Shown here: in pieces, positions 7,276 through 16,368 of the stretch | How the letters are laid out: each line of letters begins with the position of its first letter | How positions within the stretch are numbered: position 1 is the stretch's first letter | From: Bacillota bacterium | GTDB taxonomy: Bacteria; Bacillota; DTU065 | DNA length: 64,000 bases | Direction: 5' to 3' | NCBI GenBank assembly: GCA_018435125.1 | Contig: JAHDNZ010000011.1 | Location: 1 to 64,000, forward strand | Program-made: the position numbers and the translations under genes | Notes under the pieces: model-generated | The model's input: only the letters and a program-made list of their open reading frames with translations | Told to the model about the DNA's origin: nothing | The model's database searches: none

Positions 7276-8904
7276 TTGTTTGCACGCAACCTGTATCTGG
7301 CAGACTCACTTGATGAACTAGCATTGCTTTTAGAGATAGAAGGAGCTAATTTTTTTAAGGTAAAAGCCTACAAAGAAGCGGCACGGACTATACGTGCTTT
7401 TGAATCACCGGTTAGATCAGTATTACAACTAGAAAATGTAAAGGGCATTGGACCTGGCATAAAAAAAGTAATAGAGAGTATTCTCTCTGGAGCTGAGCCT
7501 GAAGAAATGATCGCACTTAAAAAAAGGATCCCTGCTGGTATTTTAGAGATTGCCAGGTTGCCGGGTTTAGGTCCAAGGAGTCTTAAAACTCTTTTGGAAA
7601 ATAAAATTACCGATCTTAAGGCTTTAGAGCAACGGGCAAGAGATCATACGCTTAGAAAGATACCCGGGTTTGGTGCGAAGACCGAATACAGAATTCTTAC
7701 AGATCTAGATCTTTTACAGGGATATAAAGACCTTTTTCTGGGAGCAGAAGCCCTAGAGGTAGCCAAAGAACTTCAAGAGAGACTTTTCGAACACTCTGAT
7801 GTTAGTCGGGTAGAAATTACCGGAGAACTGCGTCGTTTTGAACCACTTGTTTCTCAAATAGAACTTTTAGTTGAAAAACGGACTGATTTTGCTGAGAAAA
7901 TGCTTCTCGATTCTTTAGGTATCATAACCGATGCCGGACAAAGCAGGTTAAAAACTGGTTATCCTGTAAAGATTCACTTTAGTAAAATAACTGATAAAGA
8001 ATTTGGCACCAAACTTTTACAGACAACAGGACCTAGGGAGTTTCTAACTAAGTTTGGTGAGATATCTGCTTTAGATGATGAAAAAGAGATCTTTAGGCAA
8101 AAGAGTTATAACTATTTACCGCCTGAGATTAGACATCATAAAGAAGCACAAAGATATCTATTGAAAAAACTCCCTGATTTAATAAAGCTACAGGATATTA
8201 GAGGCGACCTACATATGCACAGCTGCTATTCAGACGGTGCCGTATCTATATTAGAGATGGCACTAGCGGCTAAGCAGAGGGGTTATAAATATATTGCTAT
8301 TACGGATCATTCACAGTCACTAACTGTAGCCCATGGTCTTACTCCGGAGAGATTAGTGGAGCAAAAAAAAGAGATACAAGGGTTAAATTGTGAGCTAGAC
8401 ATCAAGATCTTTCATGGTACTGAGGTTGATATTTTAAAAGACGGCAGTCTGGATTTTCCGGATGAAGTATTGAAAAACTTAGATTTTGTCATAGCTTCGG
8501 TGCACTCCAATTTTCGCCAAACCAAAACTGAGATGACCGAGCGAATCATTCGAGCTATGGAAAACCCATATGTTAAGGTCATTGGCCATATCTCAGGGCG
8601 TATGCTCGATAAGAGACCTGGCTATGAGTTGGAGTGGGAGAGAATCTTAAAAGAGGCCAAAAGAACAAAGACCGCCTTAGAACTTAATTCAACTCCCAAT
8701 AGACTTGATGTGGCTGAAGAGTTATTAAAATCGTTGGTCGACTCTGGGGTTAAACTGATGATAAATACCGACGCTCATTCAATAGAGGGACTTGATTATG
8801 TCTTGTGGGGAGTTATGACAGCAAGAAGAGCTTTAATTAGCAAGGATAATATTATTAACACTTATTCGCTTCAACATATTACCAAATGGCTGGCTAGCAA
8901 ATAG
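7276..8904 (+). CDS. polX: PolX-type HhH/PHP protein with degenerate polymerase site
   Basis: The 542-residue protein has the bacterial PolX layout: helix-hairpin-helix segments (about 50-140), a family X polymerase region (about 150-320) and a C-terminal PHP phosphoesterase (about 335-540). PHP metal ligands look intact: DLHMH, ITDH, HGTEVDI, SVHS, IGHISG and NTDAHS. The polymerase site is not. The expected D-x-D after GSxRRG is Q194-I-E196 (GELRRFEPLVSQIELLV), and the third Asp (VDLR-type strand) is K232 (YPVKIHF). The protein is therefore probably a nuclease without polymerase activity. TTG start with AGGAGG upstream; it follows cvpA closely. Confidence 0.88.
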   Translation: MFARNLYLADSLDELALLLEIEGANFFKVKAYKEAARTIRAFESPVRSVLQLENVKGIGPGIKKVIESILSGAEPEEMIALKKRIPAGILEIARLPGLGPRSLKTLLENKITDLKALEQRARDHTLRKIPGFGAKTEYRILTDLDLLQGYKDLFLGAEALEVAKELQERLFEHSDVSRVEITGELRRFEPLVSQIELLVEKRTDFAEKMLLDSLGIITDAGQSRLKTGYPVKIHFSKITDKEFGTKLLQTTGPREFLTKFGEISALDDEKEIFRQKSYNYLPPEIRHHKEAQRYLLKKLPDLIKLQDIRGDLHMHSCYSDGAVSILEMALAAKQRGYKYIAITDHSQSLTVAHGLTPERLVEQKKEIQGLNCELDIKIFHGTEVDILKDGSLDFPDEVLKNLDFVIASVHSNFRQTKTEMTERIIRAMENPYVKVIGHISGRMLDKRPGYELEWERILKEAKRTKTALELNSTPNRLDVAEELLKSLVDSGVKLMINTDAHSIEGLDYVLWGVMTARRALISKDNIINTYSLQHITKWLASK

Positions 8905-8910
8905 TAAAAA

Positions 8911-8934
8911 AGAAGGGAGGCCCTTCTTTTTTTT
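8911..8934 (+). terminator. terminator after polX
   Basis: AGAAGGG (8911-8917) / CCCTTCT (8921-8927), loop AGG, then TTTTTTT. The A run before it could let it work in both directions. Confidence 0.85.
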
Positions 8935-8957
8935 GGTTTTTTGCATTATACTTTAAG

Positions 8958-8972
8958 TGAAAAACATTTTCA
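8958..8972. promoter_or_regulatory. possible metal-regulator operator before znuCB
   Basis: A perfect palindrome TGAAAA-ACA-TTTTCA lies just downstream of a TATACT hexamer (8947-8952) and before the znu-type operon, which ends in a Fur-family regulator gene. A Zur/Fur-type operator here is an inference from position and symmetry. Confidence 0.4.
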
Positions 8973-9013
8973 TTTAGTTTTGGCAGACTATGTTTATAAG
9001 GGGTTTGATCTCT

Positions 9014-9721
9014 TTGCAGACAGATGTTTTAATGGAATTAAAAGAGGTAACTGCAGGTTATCCTGGACATGTTGCTCTTAAAGATATCAGTTTTAGGGTA
9101 AAGAAAAAAGAAGCTATCGCTGTTGTAGGACCAAATGGCGGTGGGAAAAGCACTTTATTAAAAGTTATAATGGGCCTTATTGAACCACAAAGGGGAGAGG
9201 TGTTGATTTTAGGTGAAAAGCCTTATAAAAACCATCACCTTAAAAGCAAAATTGCCTATCTTCCCCAACAAAGTACCATTAATCCGCATTTCCCGGCCTT
9301 AATTGAAGATATAGTACAACTTGGGCTCTTTAGCGAGTTGGGACTATTAAAAAGACCAACTAAAGCTCATAAGGAAAGAGTAATTGCCTCCTTAGAAAAA
9401 GTTGACCTCCAAGATATGCTTGGAGAACCATATGAACATCTTTCAGGAGGTCAAAAACAGAGGGTTCTCATTGCTAGGGCCATAGTTAGTAAACCGGAAA
9501 TTATACTGCTTGACGAACCAACAACTGGGCTTGATGTTTTTTCACAAGAAAGCATTTTGAAAGTAGTCAGAGAACTCACAGAAGAGGAACATTTAACAGT
9601 GATTGCTGTAACTCATGATCAAGTCTTTTTAAGAAGATGGGCCGAGCGAGTAATTCAAATTCAACAGCAATTAACATTCGATGGCCTGGCTTCTAAGTTT
9701 TTTCAAAGAGGTGAAGAGTAA
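9014..9721 (+). CDS. znuC: metal (Zn/Mn-type) ABC transporter ATP-binding protein
   Basis: Cytoplasmic ATPase of a cluster-9-type metal importer. The roughly 235-residue protein shows Walker A GPNGGGKST, Q-loop LPQQ, signature LSGGQKQR, Walker B ILLDEPTTGLD and the H-loop VTHD. The start is taken as TTG 9014, 10 bases after AAGGGG; an ATG at 8990 lacks a ribosome binding site. Its stop overlaps the next start (TAATG), indicating coupling to the permease. No znuA-type binding protein is adjacent. Metal identity (Zn, Mn or Fe) cannot be read from the ATPase; zinc is favoured by the Fur/Zur-like gene that follows. Confidence 0.85.
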   Translation: MQTDVLMELKEVTAGYPGHVALKDISFRVKKKEAIAVVGPNGGGKSTLLKVIMGLIEPQRGEVLILGEKPYKNHHLKSKIAYLPQQSTINPHFPALIEDIVQLGLFSELGLLKRPTKAHKERVIASLEKVDLQDMLGEPYEHLSGGQKQRVLIARAIVSKPEIILLDEPTTGLDVFSQESILKVVRELTEEEHLTVIAVTHDQVFLRRWAERVIQIQQQLTFDGLASKFFQRGEE

Positions 9722-10554
9722 TGTTGGCAATCCTTGAATATACCTTTTTGTGGCGTTCTTTGGTAGCTGCTCTTCTTATTGGTAGTCTGTGCTCCTTTTT
9801 AGGAGTATTTGTTGTCTTAAAAGGCCTCTCTTTTGCCGGAGCTGGAATTGCTCATGGTGCTTTTGCTGGTGTTGCTTTGGCTTTTTTAATCGGTAGCAAT
9901 CCTTTTATTATGGGACTTTTATTTGCTTTAATCATGGTATGGTTAGTTGGCTTATCTGCCAATAAAGGCAATCTAAATGTAGATGCGTCAATAGGTATAA
10001 TGTTTGCTGTTACCATGGCTTTGGCCATACTTTTTATAGGCCTAATCAAGCAATATAACACCGAACTTTTTGGATTTTTATTTGGCAACATTCTGGCTGT
10101 GACAAACAGGGATCTAACCTTTATGAGCTGGGTATTTCTTGGGGTTTCAGCTGTTTTGTTAATAGGTTACAGAGCCTTTTATTACTGGGCTTTTGATGAA
10201 ACTATGGCTGAAGCTTCAGGTGTAGCTATGCCGCAGGTATTTTTCTTGTTTTTAAGTCTTTTGGCTTTAGCTATCGTGGCTTCTCTAAAGGTAGTAGGAG
10301 AGCTTCTAGTGACTGCTTTTATGGTTATTCCAGCTTCTACTGCTTATCAGTTGACTTATTCATTAAAAAAGATGCTAATTTTAAGTGTGATCCTCGGAGG
10401 TTTAGCTTCGGTTTTGGGTTTAGTACTTTCTTTTATCTGGGATATTCCCTCAGGAGCAAGTATTGTTTTGGTTTTAGGGCTGGAGTTTGTTTTAGGCACA
10501 ATCTTTTCACCCAAAAAACGACATCAGGGTGTGGGAGGAAGCTACAATGAATGA
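9721..10554 (+). CDS. znuB: metal ABC transporter permease
   Basis: Integral membrane subunit of the ABC-3 permease family (ZnuB/MntB/TroC-like), 277 residues with about eight hydrophobic segments. Typical features include FVVLKGLSFAGAGIAHGAFAGVALAF near the N-terminus and VVGELLVTAFMVIPASTAYQL in the second half. It overlaps the ATPase gene by one base and the fur-like gene by 8, giving the tight operon znuC-znuB-fur. It moves the metal ion across the cytoplasmic membrane. Confidence 0.9.
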   Translation: MLAILEYTFLWRSLVAALLIGSLCSFLGVFVVLKGLSFAGAGIAHGAFAGVALAFLIGSNPFIMGLLFALIMVWLVGLSANKGNLNVDASIGIMFAVTMALAILFIGLIKQYNTELFGFLFGNILAVTNRDLTFMSWVFLGVSAVLLIGYRAFYYWAFDETMAEASGVAMPQVFFLFLSLLALAIVASLKVVGELLVTAFMVIPASTAYQLTYSLKKMLILSVILGGLASVLGLVLSFIWDIPSGASIVLVLGLEFVLGTIFSPKKRHQGVGGSYNE

Positions 10555-10969
10555 CAGAAAAATACTTCATAAATCAGGCTTTAAGCTTACTTTACCTCGC
10601 AAGATGGTTCTTAATTATCTCAAACTTGGGGGCCATTTTTCCGCCAAAGAGGTCTATGATGGATTAGATAAGGCTTTAGGTCTTACGACTGTTTATAGAA
10701 CCCTTGATCTGTTAACCGAGCTCGGACTTGTCAAATCGCTTTTTCTAGCTGACGGTTCGATACGATATGAATATATTGGTGATAAAAACCATCATCATCA
10801 TTTAGTCTGTACCGGGTGTGGACAGATCTGTGAACTTGATGGCTGTGCTATAGCTGGTTTAGAAAATAAAATAGCTAATAATACCGCTTACCAGATAACG
10901 CATCATGCTTTGGAACTCTATGGAATCTGTCCTAGCTGTCAAGCCCCAAAGAAAAAGATTGAAACTTAG
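10547..10969 (+). CDS. Fur-family metalloregulator, probably Zur
   Basis: A 140-residue winged-helix repressor of the Fur/Zur/PerR group. The DNA-binding half (1-80) includes FSAKEVYDGL and LTTVYRTLDLL. The dimerisation/metal half has the HHHHLVCTGCGQI site and a CxxC pair at each end (CTGC, CPSC) forming the structural zinc site. Start ATG 10547 after GGGAGG; a GTG at 10529 lies inside znuB without a better SD. Location at the end of a metal-importer operon suggests it controls that importer, possibly through the palindrome at 8958. Zur is inferred; Fur or PerR cannot be excluded. Confidence 0.82.
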   Translation: MNDRKILHKSGFKLTLPRKMVLNYLKLGGHFSAKEVYDGLDKALGLTTVYRTLDLLTELGLVKSLFLADGSIRYEYIGDKNHHHHLVCTGCGQICELDGCAIAGLENKIANNTAYQITHHALELYGICPSCQAPKKKIET

Positions 10970-11115
10970 AAGGTGCTATAGGGTGGCTTATATTTTGCCA
11001 AAACATTTTACAATTTGAACCTTTTAACTATCGTTAGTTTATCAATTTGCTTTCAGAAAGGTATGTAACAGCAGATGAAACGCTTAAATTAGAGTGTTCG
11101 CATCTGAAAAAAGAA

Positions 11116-11147
11116 AGAAAAAAGCCTTACATCAAGTAGATGTAAGG
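11116..11147 (-). terminator. terminator downstream of tRNA-Ala
   Basis: On the minus strand CCTTACATC (11147-11139) pairs with GATGTAAGG (11133-11125), followed by CTTTTTT. It lies 14 bases beyond the tRNA 3' end. Confidence 0.85.
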
Positions 11148-11160
11148 TTGTATATCGAAA

Positions 11161-11236
11161 TGGTGGAGGTAAGCGGGTTCGAACCGCCGACCTCTAACTT
11201 GCGAAGCTAGCGCTCTCCCAACTGAGCTATACCCCC
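11161..11236 (-). tRNA. tRNA-Ala (anticodon CGC)
   Basis: Seventy-six bases with a complete cloverleaf. The acceptor GGGGGTA pairs with TACCTCC and is followed by encoded ACCA. The D arm contains AGCTCAGTTGGGAGAGC, and the anticodon loop TTCGCAA gives CGC, reading GCG (Ala). The T arm is GCGG-GTTCGAA-CCGC on the plus strand. CCA is genome-encoded. It stands alone, with its own terminator (11116-11147). Confidence 0.95.
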
Positions 11237-11527
11237 ATGTGGTGTTATTATAACACCAGGGATTGCCAAGTGCAAGTTTGATTTGGCGGCTTATAAACCT
11301 AATTTAGCTCAGCAACTTTAATGTAGAAAGATCAATATAAGTTGACAGAAAAGTATGAGTATCAGAAAGGCAATTGAATTTTAGAGAGGGTTTTTTCTTA
11401 ACTGGTATGCATAGGACAAGCTTTTAGGGGGAAACCTATTTTTTGAGAGGCATTAGAATTTAAGAGATAAAATTCTAGAACTAAAAGCCTATATCTCTCC
11501 AAATAACACCTTTGTTGCTAGTTTCTA

Positions 11528-11556
11528 TTGCCAATCAAGGATTAAGATGGTATAAT
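11528..11556 (+). promoter_or_regulatory. promoter of the zinc-ribbon gene
   Basis: TTGCCA (11528-11533), 17 bases, TATAAT (11551-11556). The start of the transcript would contain a 7-bp inverted repeat CGCTAGT (11564-11570) / ACTAGCG (11578-11584), which may form a 5' stabilising hairpin. The 290 bases upstream, back to the tRNA, hold nothing else I can recognise. Confidence 0.75.
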
Positions 11557-11622
11557 TTATTAACGCTAGTATAGAGCACTAGCGCAATAAACTAGGTAGT
11601 GGTACCTATAGGAGGTCACTTA

Positions 11623-11907
11623 ATGTATCAGGATGAAAATTTAACCTGTCGTGATTGTGGCAAGACATTTGTCTTCACAGCAGGCGAACAAGAGTTTTTT
11701 GCTGAGAAGGGTTTTGCCAATAAACCTTCACGTTGCCCAGAATGCCGCAGGGCCTTCAAAAGCAGTAGAAATCATGAGGGTAGAAGTAGTGAGAGAACAA
11801 TGTACAGTGCAACTTGTGCCGACTGCGGAGCTGAAACCCAGGTTCCCTTCAAACCTAGAGGTGATCGCCCGGTTTATTGCAGCAAGTGCTTCGAAAATCA
11901 CAGATAA
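11623..11907 (+). CDS. small zinc-ribbon protein
   Basis: A 94-residue cytoplasmic protein with two CxxC...CxxC ribbons: CRDC (about 8-11) with CPEC (about 39-42), and CADC with CSKC near the C-terminus. The GEQEFFAEKGF...PSRCPECR and VPFKPRGDRPVYCSKCF segments are typical of a widespread uncharacterised Bacillota zinc-binding family. Start ATG 11623 is 6 bases after GGAGGT. It is monocistronic, with its own promoter and terminator. A role in nucleic-acid binding or as a regulator is a guess. Confidence 0.85.
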   Translation: MYQDENLTCRDCGKTFVFTAGEQEFFAEKGFANKPSRCPECRRAFKSSRNHEGRSSERTMYSATCADCGAETQVPFKPRGDRPVYCSKCFENHR

Positions 11908-11923
11908 TTAAGTCTAAAAACTT

Positions 11924-11952
11924 AAGCCTTAGCTTTATGCTAAGGCTTTTTT
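11924..11952 (+). terminator. terminator after the zinc-ribbon gene
   Basis: AAGCCTTAGC (11924-11933) / GCTAAGGCTT (11939-11948), loop TTTAT, then a T run. Confidence 0.9.
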
Positions 11953-12222
11953 ATTGATGTTATAACTTAGATAAACCAAACCTAAAGCACAACTAAATCC
12001 TAATTTTTGTGCAATAATAGCCCCCTTTAGCTGAACTATAAAAATTGTTTTTTATAAGGAGTAAGTGAGTATTCAAAGCAGGAAAGTTTCGACTGTAGTT
12101 TAACTTAGTCATAAAGTGATTTATTCAACAGGACCATATATGAGGCCTGTTGCTTTAGTAATTAAATGTTTTAGCTAAGGTGATTTATAAATTTTTATTA
12201 ATTTAAGGAGGTGTAGTAAAAA

Positions 12223-13965
12223 ATGCGCAAGTTTGTTTATTTATTAGTTAAGCCATATAGAAAGCGTTATTTAATTGGCATAATGGCTCTTTTATTTGTT
12301 AATTTTACCCAATCTTATATACCTGGCTTAATTAGAAATACGGTCAACGGAATTTCAGAAGGGCTCCTAGATAGCGGTGGTATTTTAAAAGAAGTGAGCT
12401 GGATATTAGGCTTAGCACTTTTTATGGCTATTGGCAGGTGGGCGTGGCGAATTTATGTTATGGGTACAAGTCGTATTATCGAATGCGACTTAAGAGAAAA
12501 ATTGTATTTACATTTCGAAACTCTTTCTCAGAACTTTTATAACAATCAAAAAACAGGCGATTTAATGGCTCATGCAACAAACGATGTTGGAGCTGTAAGA
12601 CAAGCTCTTGGCAATGGAGTTTTATTAACCTTTGATGCTATTTCTTTAATTGCTATGAGCTTTATTCTGATGTTAAAAACCAACCCATCCTTAACCATAT
12701 ACTCACTTTTACCTTTACCAATCATGGTTTTCGTTTCAGTATTTTTATCTAGAATAATCGGAGCTCGTTTTCGAGTTGTACAAGAAGAGTTTGCTAATTT
12801 AACTGGTAAAGTACAGGAAAATATTTCTGGTATACGTGTAGTTAAAGCCTTTGGGCAAGAAAAAGCAGAGATCGAAAACTTTAGAACAGCCAACAAGAAA
12901 AATTTCCAAGCGCAAATAGCAATGGTACGTATTGCTAATCTTATGCGGCCATTAAGTATGTTAGTCGGCGCAGCTACTTTTATAGTGGTTATCTGGTATG
13001 GAGGTAGCTTAGTCATTGAAGGAACACTGCTTTTTGGAGATTTAATGGCTTTTACCATGTACTTAGGTAATATGACTTGGCCTCTTTTAAACCTAGGTTG
13101 GCTTTTTAATCTCCTCAATCGCTCTAAAGCTTCTATGCTCCGTCTTTGGGAACTATTTTCAGCCGAAGTTGAGGTTAAAGATGGCTGTCTTACAAATTCT
13201 GTATTAGATAAGATTAGTGGTGACATCGAGTTTAGGAATCTTTCTTTTAACTATCCAAACAGCGATTTAGTTTTAGAAGATATTAACTGGAAGATTAAAA
13301 AAGGCAGTAAAGTTGCTATTGTCGGTAAAACTGGCAGTGGCAAAACTACAATAGCCGAACTTCTTCTAAGAGTATATAATCCCAACCCAAGAGAGCTTTT
13401 AATAGATGGCAGAGATATTTTAGAATATCCTTTAAAGACTTTGCGTGACAACATTAGTGAGGTACCTCAAGAAAATTTTCTCTTTTCAGCAACTATAGCA
13501 GAAAACATAGCTTTTGGTAAAACTGATGCTGCTATTTCCGAAATAGAAACAGCTAGTAAAAAAGCTGATGTTTATGATAACATTATGGACTTCCCGGAGA
13601 AGTTTCAAACAAGGGTTGGGGAAAGAGGGGTTACTCTTTCAGGGGGTCAAAAACAAAGAGTGGCCATTGCCAGGGCACTTATTAAAAACTCACCGGTCCT
13701 TATTTTAGATGACAGTTTATCTGCTGTTGATACGGCTACCGAAGACCTTATTTTAAATAATTTGCGTGCTAGTTCTGAGGAAAAAACCGTCATTATTATA
13801 GCTCATAGGATCTCTACTATAGAAGATTGCGATGACATTATCGTTTTAGATGAAGGACGAATTATAGAAAGAGGTAAACATCAGGAACTGGTGGCTTTAG
13901 GTGGATTTTATGCTGAACTATATAGAATGCAGTTGTTGGAAGAGCAGATTAAACAATATGCTTAA
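12223..13965 (+). CDS. heterodimeric ABC exporter half, YheI/BmrC-like
   Basis: A 580-residue half-transporter with a six-helix type I exporter domain (about 15-300) and an ATPase domain. Walker A GKTGSGKTT, signature LSGGQKQR and Walker B VLILDDSLSAVD are present. The catalytic Glu after Walker B is Asp (LDD), the usual sign of the degenerate site in heterodimeric exporters. AAGGAGG lies upstream of ATG. It is 15 bases from the partner gene at 13981. Family members expel drugs or lipids; the substrate is unknown here. Confidence 0.88.
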   Translation: MRKFVYLLVKPYRKRYLIGIMALLFVNFTQSYIPGLIRNTVNGISEGLLDSGGILKEVSWILGLALFMAIGRWAWRIYVMGTSRIIECDLREKLYLHFETLSQNFYNNQKTGDLMAHATNDVGAVRQALGNGVLLTFDAISLIAMSFILMLKTNPSLTIYSLLPLPIMVFVSVFLSRIIGARFRVVQEEFANLTGKVQENISGIRVVKAFGQEKAEIENFRTANKKNFQAQIAMVRIANLMRPLSMLVGAATFIVVIWYGGSLVIEGTLLFGDLMAFTMYLGNMTWPLLNLGWLFNLLNRSKASMLRLWELFSAEVEVKDGCLTNSVLDKISGDIEFRNLSFNYPNSDLVLEDINWKIKKGSKVAIVGKTGSGKTTIAELLLRVYNPNPRELLIDGRDILEYPLKTLRDNISEVPQENFLFSATIAENIAFGKTDAAISEIETASKKADVYDNIMDFPEKFQTRVGERGVTLSGGQKQRVAIARALIKNSPVLILDDSLSAVDTATEDLILNNLRASSEEKTVIIIAHRISTIEDCDDIIVLDEGRIIERGKHQELVALGGFYAELYRMQLLEEQIKQYA

Positions 13966-13980
13966 AAAGGTGGTGGCAAG

Positions 13981-16014
13981 ATGACTGAAGCTGATGAAAT
14001 AATGGGCAAAGCCTATGATAGTAAATTAATGAGACGTCTTTTGACATATGCAACTCTTCATCTTAATAAATTATTGCTCTCAATCTTACTTTTAATTATT
14101 ATTACTCTCGGTGATTTAGCCGGACCTTATCTCATGAAAATCATAATAGATGATCATCTTGATGCTTCCAATCATGCCTTCTATGCAAGACCTCTTAATG
14201 AGGTGCCAGAATACAAAGGTGCGGGAATACAAAACCTGGCATTTGTACGTTTTACCACTGAGGGTAAAGGTCCATACTACCTTTTAACCCAAAATGGCGC
14301 TTGGTATCTATCACCGATCAAAGTCAATGGGTTGTATAAAATTAACGACGACCAATTATTCTATGAGGGTAATACCTATAAACTTATAAGCGTTCCCAAG
14401 TCTGAGTTAAAGGCTATGCGCGGGAGCGATTACAGTCAGGTTATTAAACTAAGTAGCTTCTATCTTGCTTTAATGTTAAGCTTAGGTCTTTTAAGCTATC
14501 TACAAACCTACCTTCTAACTTATACTGGACAGTCAATTATCTTTACCATTAGACAACAGATCTTTGAACACTTACAATACCTGGATCTTACCTTCTTCGA
14601 TCAAAACTATGTTGGAAGAATAGTCACTCGTGCCACTAATGATGTGGAAAACCTAAGCGAGATGTACACCGATATTTTAGTCAATACCTTTAGGGATATT
14701 CTTACTCTCGCCGGTATAATAATTATCATGCTTAAATTGGATTGGAAATTATCGCTGGTTGCTTTTAGTGTAGTACCATTGATATTGTTAGCGACTATTG
14801 TTTTTCGCAAGCAAGTTAGAGCAGCCTATCGCTTAGTTAGGCGTCATCTTTCCGAGCTTAATGGCTTTTTAAATGAGTCCATATCAGGAATGAAAATTAT
14901 CCAGATCTTCAATCAAGAAAAAAAGAAGCACCAGGAATTTAACAGGATTAACCGTGATTATCAAAAAGCTTCTTTGAAAGAAATTAACATTTATGCTATT
15001 TTTAGACCTTTTATGGATCTGCTCTACTATCTGGCTATTACTTTGATTATCTATTTTGGTGGTAAAGGTGTATTAGATGCTAGAATACAGTTTGGCCTTT
15101 TATTTGCATTTATTAATTATGTGCAAAGGTTTTTTGGTCCCATTAATGCGCTAACCGAAAAGTTTAATATTATGCAATCTGCAATGGCCTCTTCTGAGAG
15201 AATTTTCCAGCTTTTAGACACTAAGCCCACTATCACGCAACCCTTAGATCCGATTGTACCAGCTAAAAGTCAAGGTAAGATTGAGTTTAAACATGTTTAT
15301 TTTGCTTATAAAAACGAGGATTATGTGCTAAAGGACATCTCTTTTACAGTAAACCCTGGTGAAACCGTAGCTTTTGTTGGTCATACCGGAGCTGGGAAAA
15401 CAACAATTATTAATCTGGTTAACCGTTTTTATGACATACAAAAAGGTCAGATCCTTGTTGATGGGGTAGATGTAAGAGACTGGGATCTTTATAAATTACG
15501 CCAGCGAATAGGCGTTGTTTTACAAGATGTCTTTGTTTTTTCCGGTGATATTAAAACTAATATCAGGCTTTATAACGATAAGATTAGCCAAGCTCAGGTT
15601 CATGCCGCTTGTAAAGCTGTAAGGGCAGATGATTTTATAACTAAATTACCAAGAGCATATGATGAAAAGGTCACCGAAAGAGGTGCGACCTTGTCACAAG
15701 GCCAAAGGCAGTTACTAGCTTTGGCCAGGGCACTCGCTTTTGACCCGGATATTCTTGTTTTAGACGAAGCCACAGCCAATATTGACACAGAAACCGAAGC
15801 GTTAATTCAGGAAGCATTACAAAAAGTGGCCAAAGACCGGACTACTCTCGTTATAGCCCACCGGCTTTCTACAATTCAACATGCAGATAAAATCATTGTC
15901 ATGCATAGAGGTGAAATAAAAGAAGTTGGCAAACATCAGGAACTGTTAGATCAAGGTGGCCTTTACTTTAGACTATATCAATTGCAATATCAGTCACATC
16001 AAAAATTAGCTTAA
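13981..16014 (+). CDS. heterodimeric ABC exporter half, YheH/BmrD-like
   Basis: A 677-residue partner of the preceding exporter. TM1 (about 30-55) is followed by an extra segment of about 95 residues (57-150) before TM2, which should be extracellular; BmrD/YheH proteins share this. The ATPase has Walker A GHTGAGKTT, signature LSQGQRQL and canonical Walker B VLDEATANID with the catalytic Glu. This half should therefore carry the active hydrolysis residue that the partner lacks. It forms a two-gene operon with the gene at 12223. Confidence 0.9.
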   Translation: MTEADEIMGKAYDSKLMRRLLTYATLHLNKLLLSILLLIIITLGDLAGPYLMKIIIDDHLDASNHAFYARPLNEVPEYKGAGIQNLAFVRFTTEGKGPYYLLTQNGAWYLSPIKVNGLYKINDDQLFYEGNTYKLISVPKSELKAMRGSDYSQVIKLSSFYLALMLSLGLLSYLQTYLLTYTGQSIIFTIRQQIFEHLQYLDLTFFDQNYVGRIVTRATNDVENLSEMYTDILVNTFRDILTLAGIIIIMLKLDWKLSLVAFSVVPLILLATIVFRKQVRAAYRLVRRHLSELNGFLNESISGMKIIQIFNQEKKKHQEFNRINRDYQKASLKEINIYAIFRPFMDLLYYLAITLIIYFGGKGVLDARIQFGLLFAFINYVQRFFGPINALTEKFNIMQSAMASSERIFQLLDTKPTITQPLDPIVPAKSQGKIEFKHVYFAYKNEDYVLKDISFTVNPGETVAFVGHTGAGKTTIINLVNRFYDIQKGQILVDGVDVRDWDLYKLRQRIGVVLQDVFVFSGDIKTNIRLYNDKISQAQVHAACKAVRADDFITKLPRAYDEKVTERGATLSQGQRQLLALARALAFDPDILVLDEATANIDTETEALIQEALQKVAKDRTTLVIAHRLSTIQHADKIIVMHRGEIKEVGKHQELLDQGGLYFRLYQLQYQSHQKLA

Positions 16015-16084
16015 GAACTACTAGCTAATTAGTTAATCTTGCGTACATTGTATTTAAAGTGAATACTTAAGGAGGTAAGGTGGA

Positions 16085-16363
16085 GTGGATAATGTTATCT
16101 TAGTAGCGCTTATAGTGTTATTCTTTACTGCTTTGGGAGTCTATACCACGTATATGGAGTATAAAAGACGCAAACTCTATTCGAGCTCTAAAGCAGCGCT
16201 TACAACTTTTCTGATAAAAGGTGTAAACAACATAGCTGTAGGCTTAGCTCTTCTAATCGGACTTTTTACCCTGGGGAAGGGACCTTGGTTATTAGGAGGA
16301 TTTATCCCGCTTTTTGTCGGTAATATGTATCTAATCTTCTACCTTTTAGGAAGGGAGAGTTAG
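16085..16363 (+). CDS. small membrane protein, DUF6249-like
   Basis: A 92-residue protein with an N-terminal TM (about 3-20), a short basic loop (YKRRKLYSSSK) and two further hydrophobic segments (about 45-62 and 68-88). GTG start after AAGGAGG. Its C-terminal half resembles that of the gene at 17265, including the GP..LGG.IPLF.G pattern, so the two are probably paralogues flanking the gene at 16369. Function unknown; the DUF assignment is tentative. Confidence 0.7.
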   Translation: MDNVILVALIVLFFTALGVYTTYMEYKRRKLYSSSKAALTTFLIKGVNNIAVGLALLIGLFTLGKGPWLLGGFIPLFVGNMYLIFYLLGRES

Positions 16364-16368
16364 AAAAG

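Noticed and set aside
12570-13226. Long minus-strand open frame (218 codons) inside the ABC exporter gene
   Set aside because: It is antisense to a clear transporter gene, has no ribosome binding site, and its product resembles no protein.
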